64,000 nt of DNA. It comes from Gorsachius magnificus (lineage: Eukaryota > Chordata > Aves > Pelecaniformes > Ardeidae). The notes beneath the pieces are model-generated. The model was not told the origin of the DNA, made no database searches, and saw only the letters and a program-made list of their open reading frames with translations. The position numbers were made by a program, and so were the translations under genes. Below, one piece after another: positions 49,025-59,633 of the stretch (position 1 is its first letter; every line of letters begins with the position of its first letter). The stretch covers positions 127,411,988 to 127,475,987 of the forward strand of contig CM067082.1 of assembly GCA_034008185.1 (NCBI GenBank), written 5' to 3'.

Positions 49025-52000
49025 AGGGCTTGGGTTTTGGTTTTTTTTTCTGAACATGTATAGTGAGATATGATAACACAGGTTTGTGTACCCTAATTGT
49101 CTTAGGTGTGAGGCAAATAATGACATATTCAATCCAGTGAAGACTGTAACATTTTTGTTCATGTTCAGAAAGAAGTCTGTGGACACCTTAGGAAAAAGTA
49201 AAAAAACTGAAGGGTTTATCAAGTATAAGTGCTTTATGGATTAGTAGCACCTGAGAGTCCTTTAAGATCCCAGTATGAATAAGGACATCAATATAATACT
49301 GATGTCCAGCTTTAGGCATCTTCAGTCCTTTTCTGAACTGACCCATATTCTCATCAGACTGTAATTAGCTGCTTGGTTTTACAATTATGAAATTGTGTAG
49401 GAGGTTTCTTAGTCTACACAGTGTTGTAAAGTAAAAGTCATGCCTCATCACAGTCTATTAATGAATGGGCACAGTTAATAAAGGCATAAAAGACTCCTTA
49501 GGATGCCCCTCTCTGTAAATCTGTTGGGTTACGTAGTTGGATGCAGTGAGGCAAATCCAGAACCTTCTTACTGTGCTCAGTCAGTCCTTTAGAACTCATT
49601 ATAAACTTTGTTCTGTTTCTTCTTTTTCAGTTTATTGTATGGATCTGGTTGGGGGGGGAGTTTATGGAAAAAGAATACTTGGCAGTTTAGTGCTTGGATT
49701 GAAATTTTGTGGATGGTTAATTAAATGTTATGGATTGTCTCTGACAATTTATAACGTAAAAAAGATGCATATTTTTAATTTTCCACTGCACTGAGTCATA
49801 GTGAGTCCAGTTTCATGTTTGCTTTCAGAAAAGCTAAAAAATGTTTAATGGTTGATGCATTTTATTTGCTAAAAAGAATTTGAAAGTTAAAACTTCAGTT
49901 TTGCTTCTGCCCTTTCTCCTTTCCTGTTCTCCAAGGTGGACATATACCTTGGTTTTGAATTTCAGGTAATTAGAAACATTGATAAAATCTATAAATGGGA
50001 AATAATAATAACAAGAACGTCTTCTAAAAACAGTAGTAAAATTAATTTTATATGGGTATTATGGATTAAATTGGCTGAAAACTTGATGGTGTTTTTGAAT
50101 GTGTACTTCTCTGGGCTTATATCAAAATGTTTCATTCCCAAATGAGTTTTTATTACGCAATAATATAGAAGATTATAAAGATTTATAAAGTCTTATTTTG
50201 TAAAGTTTATTTTTGTAAGATATGAGAAAAGGAGTTCCAGTAAACTTGGTAAATCGGTTGTTTAACATATAAAAAAGGGAATCCACTTATATATGATTAA
50301 TATAAAACCACCTGCCTTTCTGTGACCTACAGGCAAGGCATTTGGTGCCTTTTTTATTTGAATCAAAGCTGAAACAGCACATATTCTTTCTTTTTTCCCA
50401 CTTCTCTCCTCCAAAGATTTAGGACAAATGATTTGAAAGTTCTTTCATGTTCCCCTGAGTAACTATTGGCTGCTTCAACCATGTCATTATATATCTCCCA
50501 GTTAGGTTGAAAATTTTCCTGTGATCCCTAAACTTGTGATCATAATCTCCCTGTGCCCTGATAGTCTCTTGTGAAATGGAATAAATTAATTCACGTGCCA
50601 GGTTAATCGTAGTCAGTTTGGTACATCCTCTCACGCTCTTATCCCCTCGCTTGGGAAATGCCATGGAAAATGCCTTCTGAAATGCTAAATCCTTCTTTCT
50701 CAGGTTAATTTGAATTCAACTGGAGCTTCTGGACGCTGAGCAACTGGTGCAAATTAAGCAGTTAGCCTGCATACTTAAGAAAACAACATCCACCATTATG
50801 GCTTATATATTATTGATATCTGTTAATTAATGCTTGCAATTCATTAACAGAAATAAATTATTTTCAAACCATACCAAAATTTATTGATCTTTTAATCTGA
50901 GAAATTCTGATACAACTGAGATTTAAAAAGAAGATATTGTGGTTTGCATAGCAGAGTAAATATGATCCATGGTTACTGTGGAAGATTAATGTCCTCTGCT
51001 TTCAGTTTTTTTGTCTTTTTGGTTACCAAAACATTGTGTGGTTCCTTTGAAAAGTAGCTGGGGGTAGGGGGAAATGCTAGTAATTAGAGGAAGGGTAGTT
51101 ACTTACCGAAGCATGAAGGGTAAAGTTCCATGAGGAAAAAAAGAAAAATACTATGTAATTGCAGAATAGAGAAATGCTCATAATATTGTGTGTTGTTCTC
51201 TCTTCTGTGAAAGTTATTTTAAATTAAGCTGAGCCAGTGTTTTGCATCTTTAAGTGTTCTGTTCTAAATGAACCATACTCAGTACTAAAACCTCTACTTG
51301 GTAATAACACTCTTAACACCTATAAGTCTTCTACAGTTGTCCTCACAGGATTATTTTTAAGAAATTATTGAATTTTTTTTACAGATATGTAATGGCTTAT
51401 GTATATTATAGTGAGAGGGAGAAATTACAGAGAAAGCACTGGAAGTAAAGTGAGTGTTTTTTGAAAGCTCACCCCTTTTTCATTGGAAAGCTAGATGGAT
51501 AATTTAAACTGCTCCTAGATCTGCTATAGTCTAGCTCAGTTTTGCTATTTACTGTATAAACATTTAAAAAAACCCCACATTTCCAGAAATGACTGGGTTA
51601 CTCAGTTCTAATAGGATAATCTGCACCAAGTATGTTAGGTTGTCTTGAAAATATTTCTCAGCTATGGAGTATTAGAATCACTGATTTTGTGTTTTTTTTT
51701 TTTTCATGCAGTCAAGAACCTAATCGCAGGGCTATATGCATAGATCTCCTTTAGGCAGGACTGTTGGTGCACATTCGTTTGATATAGCATGTGGTTTTGC
51801 ATCTGCATTTTGGGCTGTTATGAACATTTCTGATATGTATTCAAGGCAGTGACCAGCTCCTAACTAACTTTCAGCATAACTTTAAAGCTTTTGGGTATGC
51901 AATGACTGAACTCTGATTGTATGAATGTTGCTGCTTCCCTGGGGGAATACAGGTCACAGAGCATGTGAGAGGAGAGGATAAAGCACTTGCAGCTGAAGAA

Positions 52001-52346
52001 ATCTGAATGTAGAACAACCTTATAGAACAACCACCCACTTTCTTTTTTCCTTTGCTGAGCACCTTAGTCAGTGGCAGTCAAGGTGTCAAATGTAATAAAT
52101 GGACATGGCAGCTAAATCATGTATTACTTCGATATCTGTTGTGTTTCCTGGCCAGAAAATATAAGGCAGTTTGGAACACTTGCTTTGGAGGACACTGGGG
52201 TAAATGATAACCTGACCATCTTTAGAAAATACGGAAAACTTCAAACCTATTTGAGAAAGAGTCTTCAGGAAGAAAGAAACACATAAGTTTAACTTAATTT
52301 ATTAATTCACATCTCTACCTAGGCATAATTCTGAGCCTGTGCATGG

Positions 52347-52361
52347 AAAAAAAAAAAAAAA
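52347..52361. repeat. Homopolymer A15
   Basis: A simple A run within intronic sequence, with no retroposon body seen before it. Confidence 0.8.
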
Positions 52362-53325
52362 GTAGCATTAGGGATTTAGTTGTTGCTGGCAGCTTGGGGG
52401 ACCAGTATCACTGAGGCAGCAGTTTACAAATCTAAGATAGCTGTAAACTCAAGGAATATTTTTGGCACTATATACATAAAATCCACAGACAAGGTAAATA
52501 TAAAAAGCTTTATGTAATAGATACTTTATGTGTCCATCCAAAAACCTTAACTTAAATGGGTTTATAATTTGTTTTTCTGTTTTCCTTTTTCACTTGGTTA
52601 TTCCTCTGTGTGTGTAATTTAGTGAAATAGCTAAGACACGTTTCATTAATGAACAATCTAACAAAGCAATTTCACATTATTAAAGTCAGTTGATTTAGTG
52701 ATTAATGTATTTGTTATGCTTGCAGATAAAAAATATGTATGGCGTAAACTAATGACTGGTTTACTTGGATGCTTATACAAATCCTTTTGCTATTGTGGTT
52801 TCATAGTTTATAACCAGTGAATTAAATGTCAGTGACTTTAATATTGAGGAAAACCATAAAGTTTGTAGCATGAGTAAAACAGCGTATGATTTGCCAAGGT
52901 AGAAGAGTAGCTGAAACTATATGATGAGACAAAGACAGTTAGTCCATGTCCAAGTTGATTATTTCCATTTTATGCCCAGCTTGAGCCTTGTGGAGGCAAT
53001 TTTTTTTCAATGTCTGCTATTTTTGTGTTCAGTAAGTAAGAGGTAAATCGATAGGTAAAAGGTAAATTGATTTCATTGAACTTCTTTCTTTCTCGGATGA
53101 GGTGTTCTGGATTAGAGGCTCAGCATAGATGCCCTCTTGCCAAGTTTGCATTCCTAATAATAATGACTTGCACAAGATCAGACAAATTCTGCAGTCTGCG
53201 TTGTTGGTCCCTAGCAAGGACAGTGATACACATTTAAAACATTACCCTGGGTTAGTTAGGTCTTGACCTTAATGGAAAACACCTTATTTCATGTGGACAT
53301 AAAATTTCTACATCTCGTAAATAGT

Positions 53326-53351
53326 AAAAAAAAAAAAAAAAAAAAAAAAAA
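53326..53351. repeat. Homopolymer A26
   Basis: The longest homopolymer in the window. No processed transcript or SINE body could be recognised upstream, so it is treated as a simple repeat of uncertain length. Confidence 0.85.
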
Positions 53352-53902
53352 GGAGAGAAATCTCTGCTCCAAAGTGTTGAAATTGATATTAAAGTTGTTG
53401 TAAAAATTATTTATACTGTGACTCAGATTCCAAAGTCACCGAGGCACTTTGAAAGTTTAGTTTTAGTTTTCTTTTTCTCGCATGGTTTCAAACTGATTTC
53501 TTGCTAGCCTTTTCCCTCCTAACGCTGCGTTCACTGTACTGAACTAAAGGAGTTGCACTAGGGTTTTCTATGGCGTTATGGAGTCTTCCTGAAGTATGGG
53601 GAAATGTCTCCAAGTCAATTTTGTGGTACAGTGTGGCTTTATCCCTTAGATATTTAATGGTGAAAAGTTGCTGTCCTGTTTGATATAGGAACAAAGACAG
53701 TAACACTATGTTTTACAGGTTTATGAGCTATTTTAAAATCACATATGTAACTGAGTAGCATCATTGGTAAGTATGCAGTTGTGTCACAGTTTTTTCTGAG
53801 ATAAAACTGAAATTGTCTTAAGCTCTCTCGACACGTTTCAGGACACCTTTATCTTCAGGGGTTCTATATTAGCAGAATGAAATGGGATCATAATGCTTTA
53901 CG

Positions 53903-54260
53903 TTGCTGTGATCTCATTGCAGCCTACACCTTCCTCAATGGGGGAAGCGGAGCAGGAGATGCTGATCTCCTCTCTCTGGTGACCAGTGACAGGGCACAAG
54001 GGAATGGAATGGACCTGAGTCAGGGGAAGTTCAGGTTGGACATCAGGAAAAAGTTCTTCTCTGAGAGGGCAGTCAGTCACTGGAACAGGCTCCCCAGGGA
54101 AATGGTCATGGCATGAAGCCTGTCAGAGTTCAAGGAGCGTCTGGACAATGCTCATACTCATCTGGTTTAGTTTTAGGTAGTCCTGAGAGGAACAGGGCGT
54201 TGGACTTGATGACCCCTATGGGTGCCTTCCAACTTGAGATGTTCTGTGACTATATGATTC
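53903..54260 (+). mobile_element. CR1 LINE 3' fragment, second subfamily
   Basis: The sequence runs from GTTGCTGTGATCTCATTGCAG through CTCTGGTGACCAGTGACAGG, GTTCAGGTTGGACATCAGG and CACTGGAACAGGCTCCCCAGG to the end CTTCCAACTTGAGATGTTCTGTGAC. This is CR1 of the type whose 3' end carries GTTTTAGGTAGTCCTG, unlike the 528-925 copy. Remnant coding from 53877 to 54116 ([33 protein letters not shown]) stops early at TGA 54114-54116. It is 5' truncated and non-functional. Confidence 0.95.
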
Positions 54261-54958
54261 ATTGTATTACTTAAGACAGACAATGCTGTCTGACCAGGAG
54301 AAATCATCAGTGAAATTTCATTAATCAGCTCTTACCTTGCTGGCAAAAGCAAAACCATATTAAATTAAATTACAAATGTTTCCAATCAACAACTTTTTTT
54401 TTTCCCCTGTAAATAATGTTGCGTGTATTAACACTCTCATTTGACTCTTAGAATCTATTTAAGACAGGGTGATTAGTTTCTCTTTAACAAATACCAGCAA
54501 AAAGTGTTGCCACCTAGGAAAAGGCAGGAGGCCTTCAATTCCCTGAATTAGGCATGCAAAAAACCCCTGCTTGTTGTCTGCCTAATTATGGGAAAAGCTA
54601 AGACTTGCTCCGTAGGTGCCCTTGGTTGCAGTTTTGTATGCGCTATTAAGCCATATTCTAATCAAGAAACTAGAGAGCATGGAACTTAAATTCCAGGGCC
54701 TTGATAAAAGTGCTCTGAATTTACTCTGGGCTGTCTTACACTGTGCTCTGGGCTGTCGTAGCAATACTGTGAGTTTTCAAAGTAATACTTAATTCAATAA
54801 TCATTCACTTTCACGAATAGGTACACCAGGTTGTATCTTCAGAAATCAGTATTTTCAAAGACAGTCTAAAGTTTTTGTTAACAGAATATTATTTGATGGA
54901 TTAGTATGATAGTTTTTGCAAAATTTTTTTTTCTTTTTTTTTCCCCCCCTCACTCTAG

Positions 54959-55112
54959 ACAATTGATTTAGAGGGGTTCAAGCTGTTCATGAAGACTTTT
55001 CTGGAGGCAGAGTTACCAGATGATTTCATTGAGCATCTTTTTACATCATTTAGCAACAAAATCTCTCACTGCAGCCCGTTAATAAAAAACAAACCCCAGC
55101 ATCTTTCTGGAG
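54959..55112 (+). CDS. DGKB: DGKB coding exon 4 (residues 57-107)
   Basis: The 154-nt exon encodes [20 protein letters not shown], then [20 protein letters not shown] and [11 protein letters not shown], plus one base. The acceptor follows a very strong T/C tract (54924-54958) and the donor is GTAAGT at 55113. It is the core of the recoverin-homology domain; [17 protein letters not shown] is the most conserved string of the N-terminus among type I DGKs. The end of the exon is less conserved than its start. It ends in phase 1. Confidence 0.97.
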
Positions 55113-57278
55113 GTAAGTAACAAAATCACAGTGATACAAGACCTGAAGGTTCCCTCCTCCTGCTACTTTACTTCTAGTAGCTATAAATGTATGGAATTCT
55201 AAACTATATTTATTTCTCTTTTTTTGTTCTGATATTTGTGAAATTGGAGAAACTAACTCAATCATGAACAAGAAATACCATGAAAACAAATGGAAATTAA
55301 ATGGTTTCATCTTTTTTCATTCACAATAATGATGCAGCTGAGACACCAAGTGGACAGTGTTTGTCATGTTAATGCTAATCAGATTGCTATGGTTACATGG
55401 GCTTGCTGCCTATTCTATTGTATCAACATTTAGAAACCTTCAGAGCTTTGTGCGGGAGGCTCCTGCTGGTGCTCTACAGTTTCTGTGACCAGTTACTGCT
55501 GTTTCTCTTAATTTTCTAGGTGTGATGCAGCTATTAGTAATCCTACATACTTATCAGCTACTGATATTTTAAATGTCCTATAAATGCAAGGTTCCTCTTT
55601 AATGCATTTTGATATTTTCATGCTAAACTGAATATTTTTTAATAAAAGTGATTTCGAGTTTAGAGGACATAATATGTTAAAATTCTTCCAAGAAAAATAG
55701 TGTTAAAAACTGTCAACTTACAAAATTACATTAAACTTTCAAAGAAAATTTGCAGAAGAAACTTAAGGTTACCTTTCTAACTTGAAATACTTGATTTAGC
55801 ACTTTAGCAATTTGGGATCAAATCCAGTAGCTAAAAGCACAAGCTAGACTAATGAAATAAATTGCATGTTTTGAACAGCTGGGATAATCAAGCACTTAGA
55901 GCAAGGTACCAAATTGTTTGATGGGTACTTAATCGCTTGAATTCTTTATATGAAGATTAGGTGTCTTCAAATTTCACCTCATCCAGAAGTTGTGAATTTG
56001 GTACAAGTGCTACTAGCTGAAGTACTAGCTTTTCTTGCAGATGCCAAGCACTAGATTTCCATAGATGCCTCAGTGTACAATTCTGATTTTAGGCTTTCAG
56101 ATGTCACCCATTGAGTCTGACCTGTTTTTTCATTATAGTGTGTGCTTTCTCAACTATGTTAAATAGATGGATTTCAGTATTTTTCTTTATTTAAGTTTAC
56201 AGTATCTGTTATTTCCACTTAGCTTTATATTTCCTGACAAAAACCACCAACCAACCAACCAAACCAAAAAGCTCACATTACATTATCATCTTCTATTCTC
56301 TTATATTGTATATATATAATAGTCATGAACTGTAATTAGACTTAACCAAAAAAACGTTTTTCTGCTAGCAAAGCTTGCTTACCATATCAAGGATATGATT
56401 CTTCATATATTTTTTTCTTTTTCATTTGAATTGAATTCTTCAGGTATCTTTTTTTAATCCTTTCTAATCGGAACTGCCATGGACACATCTCCATTCACAA
56501 GTATCTGCTGTGTAGACAGTACGTTTCCAACTTCTTGGGCTTTTGTTGTTAGTTAAACTGGTTCCATGTGCAGAGCAGTAGGCTTAGTAGACTATGGTGT
56601 AATCAGTTGTGTGGAGTATTCGGAACCTTCTATTGCTAATTACAGCTTTGATAATGACTTACTCATGGATTTGGGCAACTAATTTAGACCAGTGGTTCAG
56701 TCCCCTGCCCTTAAAGATGCTTTGCAACAGAATTGCTAAGGGCATGTCTAAATGTATGCTTTACTGTATGCTGCAGGGTATATTTTCTATGTCATAAATT
56801 TTCATCATTGCATTGTTTTCAACTATGAGTATAGATTCTGTTGCCTATAAAGTCTCAGCAGCAAAATTTCATTTCCACTTCCATTACTTTTAATTTTTCA
56901 TTGAAGTTTTTGTCATGTTTTCATCAATGAGTAGCATCAGCAATAAACTGGCAGTGTACCAGCCACCAAAATTTGTAATCATTTACACTTAACACTTTTT
57001 GCCTGGTAACTCCAATAGCAGCTGCCATTTAGTGGTGCATATTTTATTACGCTGTGTTTTTACATATGTTGTCTGACTACTGTTATTTCAAAAAATCATC
57101 TTTTACAATTCTGGTGGTGTATTTCTATAGTTTTAACACTTCATATGTAGAAATGATAACAGCTGGGTTTAGGTCATTGCCAGATTTACAGCTAAATTCT
57201 GCCCGGTGTAGGCCATACTCAGCTTTCTTCACTTTCACTGTAATTCTCTGTGATAGAATTTATTCTTATGTGTGGTAA

Positions 57279-57280
<2 letters not shown>

Positions 57281-57323
<43 letters not shown>
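57281..57323 (+). repeat. AAT microsatellite, about 14 units
   Basis: An uninterrupted 43-base TAA/AAT repeat. It lies in the intron ahead of the candidate cassette exon and is probably length-polymorphic. Confidence 0.95.
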
Positions 57324-57324
<1 letters not shown>

Positions 57325-57970
57325 TTATTATTACTGTTGTTTTAAACTGTATGCTAAGTTTCTTACTTTAATGCTATGTCCTAAATTTTTTTTCTCCTTC
57401 ACTCACTTTTCCCAGTTTGTAGTTAATTTTCATCTTTCTTTGTTAGTAAGGACTTTAGAAATAATGTAATGTGAGACCAGATTAGTAGTCTTCCATATGT
57501 ATTTAGTGTAATACCAGAAGGACTGTGTGATAAATTGTTATATCCAAAGCACATTCAGAGAGACAATTCAGTTCACCTCATGCAAGAATTATTTGTGCTT
57601 GAAAATACACTGTTCATATTGTAATCCAACTGCATGGGATTTAAACTAGGTGTTCCATCTTTATAATTTGTAGCATTTAAAGGGAAAAATGTGCATTGGT
57701 ACATTTTGATGTGCAAATGAAAATTACAGGAACCTTTGGTTTAGGATATTTAGTAATTTTTAAATGTTACCAATAGCGAAAAAACCTGACCATGCCAGGA
57801 AATAAATTTGTCAGAAACATTTGACATTCTTCTGGAAAATTGAAAGGTACAAGAGAGCTAGAGAAGATCACAAGGAAAGTAGCAGGGTTCATAAATCTCT
57901 CTGATATGTGTCTGGTTTTTACTTAGTGTCTCTTGGTCCACTCATGTCTGTTTATAAACTGTATTTTCAG

Positions 57971-58006
57971 TTAAGGTGTCTGAAGAGAGATGGAAACAGA
58001 TGCCAG
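57971..58006 (+). CDS. DGKB: Candidate alternative DGKB cassette exon (36 nt, in frame)
   Basis: A 36-nt segment lies between TGTATTTTCAG (57960-57970) and a consensus donor CAG/GTAAGC at 58007. Its length is a multiple of three. Inserted between the 55112 and 59493 exons it keeps phase 1 on both sides and reads VKVSEERWKQMP with no stop, placed just before the GLRLNK junction. The pyrimidine tract is modest. I do not remember this insert in the canonical DGK-beta protein, so it is either a lineage-specific or rarely used cassette exon, or a chance pair of splice sites. Confidence 0.35.
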
Positions 58007-59492
58007 GTAAGCAGCAGCACTGTCAGTCCATCTGTAAGCCAGCATATTGCAGCCACCCCTCTCTCACCTCTGGTTAAGAAGGTTAAGAAGAATTTTAACC
58101 TGTACCTTGCAGCTGATGATAAGCTAAAAGATGCCTTAAAATTTGTATGCCTTTTCATTTGGATTTCTGGACTGTACATTTTTGAGATGAGTTAGCCCAG
58201 GTTTTATAGTACTCTTTATTCTGTGCATAAAATTCACATAAGACTGCAACATGAACTATTTGTGTAAACTGTGTGATAGAAGCTAGCATCTTAATTGATT
58301 AACATTTTATAATGTCTTAATTTTAAGGGCACTTAACTGACACACAAGCTCATTTAGTAGAACATTGTCCTATTAAATATTTTTATTCATTTAAATATTT
58401 AATTTCAGTGTTTATTATCTGCCTGAAAAATGTCTTCAGATTGTAATGAAATTTTTCAAGATAAAAACAAGGGGTAGGGGTGGGCGGAAACCCCACCAGA
58501 ATTCTGTTTCCATTCACTACAGTAATTAACTTGTCCAGGACAAATGGATGAGAGAAATTATGTATGCAGGTTATGCGTGCAATGACAAATATGTTCTGAA
58601 TTAGTTAGAAAATATTTCAGAACAGTAAATCCTTTTGTAAAGTTTCATCTTCAACATCACTAAAGTCAGTGAGAAATGTAAAAAACTTGTAAAGAATGTT
58701 TTATTACTGCTTTCTCTGTGTTCTCCTGTCCTTCCCCTTTTTTTTCCTCTATGTATTGGTCCTGCAGATTCCAGTAATATGGTAAGGACTGGGCATATTA
58801 ATGTTCTCTAGAAACAGAAAGTTTGGCGATGTTGAAACTTGTATTCCAAGTGGTACACTGGAACTGCTCTTGATCATAACGTTTGAGCAATTATTATGAC
58901 TACTATTTAAATTCTATGTTTATTTTCATAGTAGTCTGTGGCCCTTCATGTTTTAAATACATGTTGCTCTGACACACACCTGGCTGTGTTTTTGGGAATA
59001 CTACACCGTTGGGTATTGTCAGAGTTTTCTTTGACACTAAAACTTCTTCAATTAGTGTAGCTGATGTCAATCTGTGAGTTAGATGAAGCTTCTACAAGCA
59101 CCAGGAAGTATATGCAGCATTGGGCAGGGATTGTTTTAATACTTAAATTAACATGGAATGTAGTAGAATAAAAATATTCACCGATTTTTTTGTTGTCAAA
59201 TGACATCAGATCAACACAAATTTAAAAAAGGGTTATGCCAGTCCCATGATTGATTTTTTTTTTCCAATAGTTTGCTTTATCCATATAATATTTTAAAACC
59301 TTACTACTGTTCTAATTCTGCTTTTGCTGGATAAACTATGAACATGAATTCTTTAAAACTTCACATTTATATTTAAATTAAGAAGTCATCTGAGATTCAC
59401 ATAAAACAGAGATGCATGTATGCAAGAGTTATCTTTTCATTTTCTGCTTATATCGTATGTTAAGAGTAACAAAGGCTATGTGTTATTTCCAG

Positions 59493-59633
59493 GTCTGAGA
59501 CTTAACAAAGGTACCTCTACATCCCGACCTCCTACTCCTGCCAATTTACATGTACCAGACATGATCCAGCTGAAAGATATTGTTTGCTATTTGTCACTGC
59601 TAGAAAGAGGAAGACCTGAAGACAAGCTAGAAT
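59493..59633 (+). CDS. DGKB: DGKB coding exon 5 (residues 108-154), last exon in window
   Basis: The 141-nt exon begins after TTATTTCCAG and ends before donor GTATGT at 59634. It completes the split Gly codon and encodes [20 protein letters not shown], then [20 protein letters not shown] and PEDKLE. The first half is the Ser/Thr/Pro-rich linker, clearly diverged from mammals and one residue shorter than the human version as remembered. The second half is invariant and leads into EF-hand 1. It ends in phase 1, and the completed codon should be Phe of the EF-hand. The next exon was not found in the remaining 4.4 kb. Confidence 0.97.

Larger units (their letters stand above)
39510..54958 (+). 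other. DGKB: DGKB intron between coding exons 3 and 4 (15.4 kb)
   Basis: Bounded by GTAAGT at 39510 and CTCTAG at 54958. The only transposon recognised is the CR1 at 53903-54260. The remainder (39510-53902 and 54261-54958) is AT-rich with scattered homopolymers and TA repeats (about 43100-43135), and no gene was found. Blocks around 43960-44340 and 52610-52850 look like conserved non-coding elements by their even composition and homeodomain-type sites. Confidence 0.9.
55113..59492 (+). other. DGKB: DGKB intron between coding exons 4 and 5 (4.4 kb)
   Basis: Bounded by GTAAGT at 55113 and TTTCCAG at 59492. It contains the candidate 36-nt cassette exon, an AAT microsatellite, a small AACC-type repeat near 56245-56268 and a CNE-like block near 55325-55440. 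No transposon was recognised. Confidence 0.9.

Noticed and set aside
48794..49222. 142-codon minus-strand frame with a lysine run
   Set aside because: The lysines come from the T21 homopolymer, and the rest resembles no protein.
58768..58781. Possible 14-nt exon between CCTGCAG and GTAAGG in DGKB intron 4
   Set aside because: Its length is not a multiple of three and it would break the DGKB frame; the splice-like pair is most likely chance.
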